A stretch of 45,561 nucleotides of DNA from the NCBI GenBank assembly GCA_045655165.1, contig JAZOOT010000041.1, positions 1 through 45,561 on the forward strand. The letters run 5' to 3'. A model generated the notes under the pieces. It worked only from the letters and a program-made list of their open reading frames with translations, searched no databases and was not told where the DNA came from. Shown here piece after piece: positions 41,876 to 45,561 of this stretch (position 1 is the first letter of the stretch; each line of letters begins with the position of its first letter). Made by a program: the position numbers and the translations under genes. The DNA comes from SIG607 sp045655165 (GTDB lineage: Bacteria > Bacillota > Clostridia > Oscillospirales > Acutalibacteraceae).

Positions 41876-42331
41876 ATGCTAAACAGATTTGAAAAATTTT
41901 CTTTGGCTATTTCTGAAATTTGGAAATGTTGGCACAAACTTGCAACTGCTGTAATGAAGGAACACGGCCTTAAAGGTTCGCACGCGGTATATTTTACAAC
42001 TCTTTACCGCTTCCCAAACGGGCTTACAGCCGCAAAACTTTCTGAACTTTGTTCAAGGGATAAAGCCGATGTTTCAAGAACAATTACCCTTTTAGAGAAA
42101 AAAGGGCTTGTGGAAAAAGTTAATAATATAAACAATTTTTACAAACTTCCCATTACTCTTACTAAAGAGGGAAAAGAAATTGCCGAATACATAAACCGAA
42201 AGGCAATGAAAGCCGTTGAAATTGGCGGAAAAGGTTTAGACAACCTTGAAAGAGAAATCTTTTATAATTCGTTAGATTTAATAAGCGAAAATTTACAAAA
42301 CCTTACCGAAAAATGTTTTAATAAAGGGTGA
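41876..42331 (+). CDS. MarR-family transcriptional regulator
   Basis: A 151-residue winged-helix dimer protein. Helices at both ends form the dimer core; the DNA-binding part (about residues 45-110) shows LTAAKLSELCSRDKADVSRTITLLEKKGLVEK followed by the wing LPITLTKEGKEIAEYI. The ligand is unknown. Start ATG at 41876 after AAGGAG. First gene of a three-gene operon, and it very likely binds the inverted repeat on its own -35 box (inference from the site and position). Confidence 0.92.
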   Translation: MLNRFEKFSLAISEIWKCWHKLATAVMKEHGLKGSHAVYFTTLYRFPNGLTAAKLSELCSRDKADVSRTITLLEKKGLVEKVNNINNFYKLPITLTKEGKEIAEYINRKAMKAVEIGGKGLDNLEREIFYNSLDLISENLQNLTEKCFNKG

Positions 42332-42336
42332 TAATT

Positions 42337-43200
42337 ATGAAAAAATATGTTATTTGTACCGATTCGGGTTGTGATATTAGAGCCGACGTTCTTAAAAAAT
42401 GGAAGGTTCCGAGCTTGAATTTAACCTTTAAATTTGACGGCGAAGACCAAGAATATACGGAAAACGATATTCCCATAAAAGATTTTTATAACAGAATGCG
42501 CGACGGTGATGTTGCAAAAACTGCAGCTATTAACCCTGACACCTTTAAAGAAGCATTTAAGAACTTACTAAATGACGGAAACGATATTCTTTATCTTAGC
42601 TTTTCTTCAGGTCTTAGCACCACCTTTAATTCGGCAAGAATTGCAGCCGAGGAACTATGCGAAGCGCACCCTGACAGTAAAATTATTGTTATAGATACCC
42701 TTTGCGCTTCTGCAGGGCAAGGGCTTCTTATTTATCTTACACTCAAAAAGCAGTCACAAGGCGCAAGTATTGAAGAAGCGGCAACTTATGCCGAACAGAC
42801 CAAAAAGAATTTGTGCCATTGGTTTACAGTTGACGACCTTGTTTATTTAAAACGCGGCGGCAGGGTTAGTCCTGCAGTGGCTTTGGTAGGCACTGTGCTT
42901 GGAATTAAACCAATTCTGCATGTAGATGACGACGGTCATCTAATTAGCAAAGGCAAAGTAAGGGGCAGAAAATCGGCGCTTAATGCTCTTATTGAAAAAT
43001 ACAACGATTTAGCAATAGAAAAGGACGGCACTGTCTTTATTTGCAATGCCGATTGCGCCGAAGATGTAGCATTTTTATCAAATCAACTTAAAGAAAAATA
43101 CTCTGCCAAGGTTGAACATATAACCGATATCGGCCCTGTAATTGGCGCTCACGCTGGCCCCGGCACTATTGCTATTTTCTTTATTGGTAAAGAAAGATGA
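42337..43200 (+). CDS. DegV-family fatty-acid-binding protein
   Basis: A 287-residue two-domain DegV protein. Family blocks: ICTDSGCDI at the start, the fatty-acid carboxyl-binding SSGLSTTFNSARIA, SAGQGLLI, VDDLVYLKRGGRVS, and the C-terminal IGPVIGAHAGPGTIAIFF. FakB proteins of this family present fatty acids to the kinase FakA; no fakA is in view, so this exact role is not shown. ATG at 42337 after GGGTGA, which also contains the marR stop; a GTG at 42328 is the only longer start and lies in that ribosome site. Confidence 0.93.
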   Translation: MKKYVICTDSGCDIRADVLKKWKVPSLNLTFKFDGEDQEYTENDIPIKDFYNRMRDGDVAKTAAINPDTFKEAFKNLLNDGNDILYLSFSSGLSTTFNSARIAAEELCEAHPDSKIIVIDTLCASAGQGLLIYLTLKKQSQGASIEEAATYAEQTKKNLCHWFTVDDLVYLKRGGRVSPAVALVGTVLGIKPILHVDDDGHLISKGKVRGRKSALNALIEKYNDLAIEKDGTVFICNADCAEDVAFLSNQLKEKYSAKVEHITDIGPVIGAHAGPGTIAIFFIGKER

Positions 43201-43904
43201 TAAACCGTTTAAGTGGGAATAAGTTAAAAATAATTGCCTGTTTATCAATGCTTTTAGACCATATTGGTTTTTTACTTTTCCCTCAGTACAAAGTTTTAAG
43301 ATGCATTGGCCGACTTGCAATGCCTATTTTTTCTTTTTTAATAGCCGAGGGATGCGCCCATACACGAAGTAAAGCAAAATATTTTTTAAATATTTTGGTA
43401 TTAGCCATATTTTGCCAAGTGTTTTACACCGCCGAAGATTTGCTTGACGGAAGATTTCACACCCTTTATTTAAACATTCTTTTTACCTTTTTAATGTCGC
43501 TTTTGCTTTGTTTTCCGATTACCGAACTGCAAAACAACAAAAAAGCAGTTTTGGCTTTAATTGCAGGGGTTGTAACTGTTGTTTTTGTTTGTTTTTATTT
43601 AAAAAAACTAATTCCAATAAGGTTAATTATTGACTACGGTTTTGCGGGTGTAATACTTCCCTGTTTTGCGTTACTAACCAAAAAGCCAGTTTTAAATAAA
43701 ATCATTTTTTCTGTTGGCACCGTTTTTTACTGTATTTTGCTACAAAAAACCACACCGCATATTTGGTATTCACTTTTGGCGTTGCCGTTTATATTCTTAT
43801 ATAACGGCAAAAGGGGCTCAAAAAAATTAAAATACTTTTTCTACGCCTTTTACCCGCTGCACCTTGGCGCAATATATTTAATAGACACATTATTTTTCAC
43901 ATAA
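43197..43904 (+). CDS. TraX-family membrane protein
   Basis: A 235-residue polytopic protein with about eight hydrophobic segments. The N-terminal LKIIACLSMLLDHIGFLLFP and GRLAMPIFSFLIAEG are hallmarks of TraX (PF05857), named from F-plasmid pilin N-acetylation; chromosomal copies are widespread in Clostridia and may acylate other substrates. Its start overlaps the degV stop as ATGA, showing coupling. An operon with a fatty-acid-binding DegV gives a reason to suspect an acyl-group link (inference). Confidence 0.88.
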   Translation: MINRLSGNKLKIIACLSMLLDHIGFLLFPQYKVLRCIGRLAMPIFSFLIAEGCAHTRSKAKYFLNILVLAIFCQVFYTAEDLLDGRFHTLYLNILFTFLMSLLLCFPITELQNNKKAVLALIAGVVTVVFVCFYLKKLIPIRLIIDYGFAGVILPCFALLTKKPVLNKIIFSVGTVFYCILLQKTTPHIWYSLLALPFIFLYNGKRGSKKLKYFFYAFYPLHLGAIYLIDTLFFT

Positions 43905-43946
43905 AAACACCCTAAAATCGTAAAAGATTTTAGGGGTGTTTTTTTA
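43903..43946. terminator. Bidirectional terminator between traX and the lipoprotein gene
   Basis: AAAAACACCC + TAAAATC (43903-43919) pairs with GATTTTA + GGGGTGTTTTT (43926-43943), one bulged G. Runs of T/A on both sides, and both converging genes end at it. Confidence 0.92.
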
Positions 43947-44462
43947 CTTATTAAACACAAATTTTGCATTCTTGTTAGAAAGCCAATCAGCTTTAACTTC
44001 TAATTCTATGCTTTCCCAATTTTCAGGTACTTCTATAGCATACCAACCAACAAGTTTTTTGCCGGGTGCAATACTACCGTCTAATGTTCCGTCGCTAAAT
44101 GCACAGGCAGCATTTATAGAGTAATCACACTTAACATCATTGGCATATGCTTCAAACAACAACATGCTGCTAACATTTTGTTCTTCTTCAGATACATTTT
44201 CAATAGTGAATTTCACGCCAACAAATGTATTGCCCTGTTCGGGAGTAAAGAAGCCGTCACCATCGCTTTCTTTTATTTCTGTTGCTGTGAATTTTAATGT
44301 TTTAAAAACTGCTGTATCGTTTAATCCAAAAGTATCATCTTTTGAAGCAGAAGTGTTAGTTTCAGAACCGCCAGTTTCTTTCACCGGAGAATCTGCAGAA
44401 CCACACGCAGCTAAAACAAAAATTAAAATTAAGCACAATAAAACAGATAAAATTTTCTTCAT
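43944..44462 (-). CDS. Lipoprotein with a DUF4352-like domain
   Basis: A 172-residue protein with a lipoprotein signal: MKKILSVLLCLILIFVLAAC, lipobox LAAC with the lipidated Cys about residue 20. A Ser/Thr/Glu-rich linker precedes an immunoglobulin-like beta domain with FTPEQGNTFVGVKFTIENVSEEEQNV and SIAPGKKLVGWYAIEVPENW, the DUF4352 (telomeric-repeat-binding-like) pattern. Extracellular, membrane-anchored; the binding partner is unknown. Start ATG at 44462 after GGAGGTG; an in-frame ATG upstream (44540) would lie inside the promoter. Divergent from an XRE regulator. Confidence 0.85.
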   Translation of the reverse strand: MKKILSVLLCLILIFVLAACGSADSPVKETGGSETNTSASKDDTFGLNDTAVFKTLKFTATEIKESDGDGFFTPEQGNTFVGVKFTIENVSEEEQNVSSMLLFEAYANDVKCDYSINAACAFSDGTLDGSIAPGKKLVGWYAIEVPENWESIELEVKADWLSNKNAKFVFNK

Positions 44463-44488
44463 TATATTCACCTCCGCCCCTTTATTTT

Positions 44489-44506
44489 TGCACCTATATA
44501 GGTGCA
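44489..44506. promoter_or_regulatory. Perfect 18-bp palindrome, operator candidate 1
   Basis: TGCACCTATATAGGTGCA is fully palindromic and sits just after the -10 box of the lipoprotein promoter, near the expected start of transcription. It is also close to where a weak TGCATA -35 for the divergent XRE gene would lie. Confidence 0.75.
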
Positions 44507-44511
44507 TAACC

Positions 44512-44540
44512 ATTATAAATATAAAATATAATAATGTCAA
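44512..44540 (-). promoter_or_regulatory. Consensus promoter of the lipoprotein gene
   Basis: On the minus strand TTGACA (44535-44540) and TATAAT (44512-44517) with 17 nt between; 5 nt further lies operator candidate 1. Such strong boxes with adjacent operators suggest repression. Confidence 0.88.
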
Positions 44541-44547
44541 GCGTTTT

Positions 44548-44565
44548 TGTTCCTAAATAAGTGCA
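44548..44565. promoter_or_regulatory. Operator candidate 2, imperfect copy of the palindrome
   Basis: TGTTCCTAAATAAGTGCA matches the palindrome at 44489-44506 at 14 of 18 positions. It lies upstream of the lipoprotein -35 box and just before the XRE ribosome site (GAGGTC, 44568-44573). Confidence 0.6.
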
Positions 44566-44579
44566 AAGAGGTCTTGATA

Positions 44580-44810
44580 ATGAATAATATAATTGAAAAA
44601 CAAATTGGTAACAATATTCGTATTTTGCGTGAAAAATCAAAACTAACGCAAGACCAACTTTCTGCAAAAATGCAGATTGAAGGTTGCGATATCACACGAA
44701 GCGCATTGGCAAAAATTGAGGTAGGACAAAGGCATTTATACCCCGATGAAATAATTTTAATTAAGAAAATTTTAAAGGTTAGTTACGAAGAAATTTTTAA
44801 TATAAAATAA
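44580..44810 (+). CDS. XRE-family (Cro/CI-type) transcriptional regulator
   Basis: A 76-residue single helix-turn-helix domain: IGNNIRILREKSKLTQDQLSAKMQIEG, then ITRSALAKIEVGQRHLYPDEIILIKKIL. No ligand or dimerisation domain beyond it. ATG at 44580 after GAGGTC; a longer TTG start at 44547 lies in the operator. It is divergent from the lipoprotein gene with two similar operator-like sites between them, and is the natural candidate to bind them. Confidence 0.88.
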   Translation: MNNIIEKQIGNNIRILREKSKLTQDQLSAKMQIEGCDITRSALAKIEVGQRHLYPDEIILIKKILKVSYEEIFNIK

Positions 44811-44846
44811 AACAAAACCCGAAATCAAACGATTTCGGGTTTTGTT
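44811..44846. terminator. Bidirectional terminator between the XRE gene and the hisJ-like gene
   Basis: AACAAAACCCGAAATC (44811-44826) pairs perfectly with GATTTCGGGTTTTGTT (44831-44846). A tail of T residues lies on each strand. The 3' end of the hisJ-like gene lies within it. Confidence 0.93.
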
Positions 44847-45561
44847 AATTCTATTAGTTTTGGTTTACCAATATAGTTAAGGTTATATTTTTTTACAAGT
44901 TCTTTGGCTTTTAATAGAGAATCGCCGTCGTAGGCGTTTTTAACATCGTGAGCATCAAAGCCAAAAGTTACGGGGGAACCTATTTCGCCAACAAGCTGCC
45001 AAAAATCTTCACGCGGGTAGTTTCGGTTTGCACGTATACCCAAAAAGTTAATTTCAAGCGGAATGTTATATTCTTTGGCGGTTTTGCAAATACTTGCCAT
45101 TTCTTCGCGGTAAATTTCTTTTTCACCAATAAATTTTATCATATCAGGGTGGGCAACATAAGAAAAAACACCGCTTTTAATACCTTCGCAAACACAGTTT
45201 ACATATTCTTTTAGGTCTTCGGTTTTGTTTGTTTCTTCCCATCCCGTACTTTTACCGTTTGGGTGTTCTTCGTATATATAGTGCTGACCCAAAATTAAAT
45301 ATTCGGCACCGCTGTTTTTAGCGTTTTCAAGCATTTTTTCAAAATGCGACGGGTAGTATTCCATTTCGTAACCGACTTTAATTTGAATCTTTTCTTTATA
45401 CTTTTCTGTAAGTTTTTTAATTTCGGTAATATATTCACTTGCTTTTTCAACCGCCACCCTAAAATGCGAACGAAAACCGTCGGGGAACTCATAGGGCGCA
45501 TGGTCTGAAAAGCCCATAAACTTAATACTGTTTGCTATGGCTCTTTCAATATATTCCGTTG
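44825..45561 (-). CDS. hisJ: PHP-domain histidinol-phosphatase (HisJ family), 5' end outside window
   Basis: The frame is open to the right edge and continues in sense (EYIERAIANSIKF before MGFSDHAPYEF), so the start is beyond 45561; the internal ATG at 45517 is not the real start. Metal-binding PHP motifs: GFSDHAPY, VGYEMEYYPSHFE, ILGQHYIYEEH, SYVAHPDMIKFIG, LEINFLGIRANRNYP and TFGFDAHDV. The usual N-terminal DxHxH motif is outside. The family dephosphorylates histidinol phosphate; related PHP phosphatases act on other sugar or nucleotide phosphates, so specificity is tentative. Confidence 0.85.
   Translation of the reverse strand, partial: TEYIERAIANSIKFMGFSDHAPYEFPDGFRSHFRVAVEKASEYITEIKKLTEKYKEKIQIKVGYEMEYYPSHFEKMLENAKNSGAEYLILGQHYIYEEHPNGKSTGWEETNKTEDLKEYVNCVCEGIKSGVFSYVAHPDMIKFIGEKEIYREEMASICKTAKEYNIPLEINFLGIRANRNYPREDFWQLVGEIGSPVTFGFDAHDVKNAYDGDSLLKAKELVKKYNLNYIGKPKLIELTKPEIV

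Noticed and set aside
1..45561. tRNA, rRNA or CRISPR arrays
   Set aside because: No cloverleaf-like sequences, rRNA segments or regularly spaced direct repeats were seen by eye; a tRNAscan or CRISPR finder run would be decisive.

Overview
This window looks like a chromosomal segment from a low-GC, anaerobic, spore-forming Clostridia, probably Oscillospiraceae/Ruminococcaceae-like. The evidence is the AT-rich sequence, strong GGAGG-type ribosome sites, a spore small acid-soluble protein (SASP) remnant, an FtsK/SpoIIIE translocase next to a TepA-like protease, a DUF378 protein, and a DUF3343 plus cysteine-desulfurase-family pair. No rRNA, tRNA, CRISPR array or complete transposase gene was seen.

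Left edge (1-1150): a partial AbrB-like gene of a type common on clostridial mobile elements, read leftward from a strong promoter with a 13-bp palindrome in its spacer. Next is an inverted repeat abutting the 3' half of a SASP gene whose 5' half is missing here, then a small DUF378 membrane protein. This is the most likely mobile-element boundary in the window.

Housekeeping block (1135-33077, essentially all minus strand). In transcription order it holds: an AI-2E-family membrane protein; a Se/S-carrier-like protein and a cysteine-desulfurase-like enzyme; the c-di-AMP cyclase cdaA with its regulator cdaR; recD2, comF and a lone mreB; infC-rpmI-rplT behind a structured leader; then a long run trmH-dprA-topA-trmFO-plsX-rnc-radical SAM-smc-ftsY-rdgB-yhbY-nadD-yqeK-rsfS-leuS, ending at a clear terminator. 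A second unit, tepA-ftsK/spoIIIE-MBL hydrolase, has its own consensus promoter.

Surface-glycan block (33150-40459, minus strand): one consensus promoter drives an initiating sugar-phosphate transferase, an HpcH/HpaI-type aldolase, a D-2-hydroxyacid dehydrogenase, the UDP-L-FucNAc set capE-capG-capF, and a nucleotidyltransferase-fold protein. No ordinary glycosyltransferase, flippase or polymerase is present. Just after the last gene lies a 277-nt element that folds into an almost complete three-way junction; it is the most unusual object in the window.

Right end (40476-45561): an alkyltransferase (MGMT-like) gene, a decayed SGNH/GDSL-hydrolase pseudogene, a helical-bundle protein, a plus-strand marR-degV-traX operon with a perfect 10-bp inverted-repeat operator on its -35 box, a divergent lipoprotein/XRE-regulator pair sharing two related operator-like sites, and the start-less 3' part of a hisJ-like PHP phosphatase.

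All function calls rest on motif recognition by eye; no database search was run.
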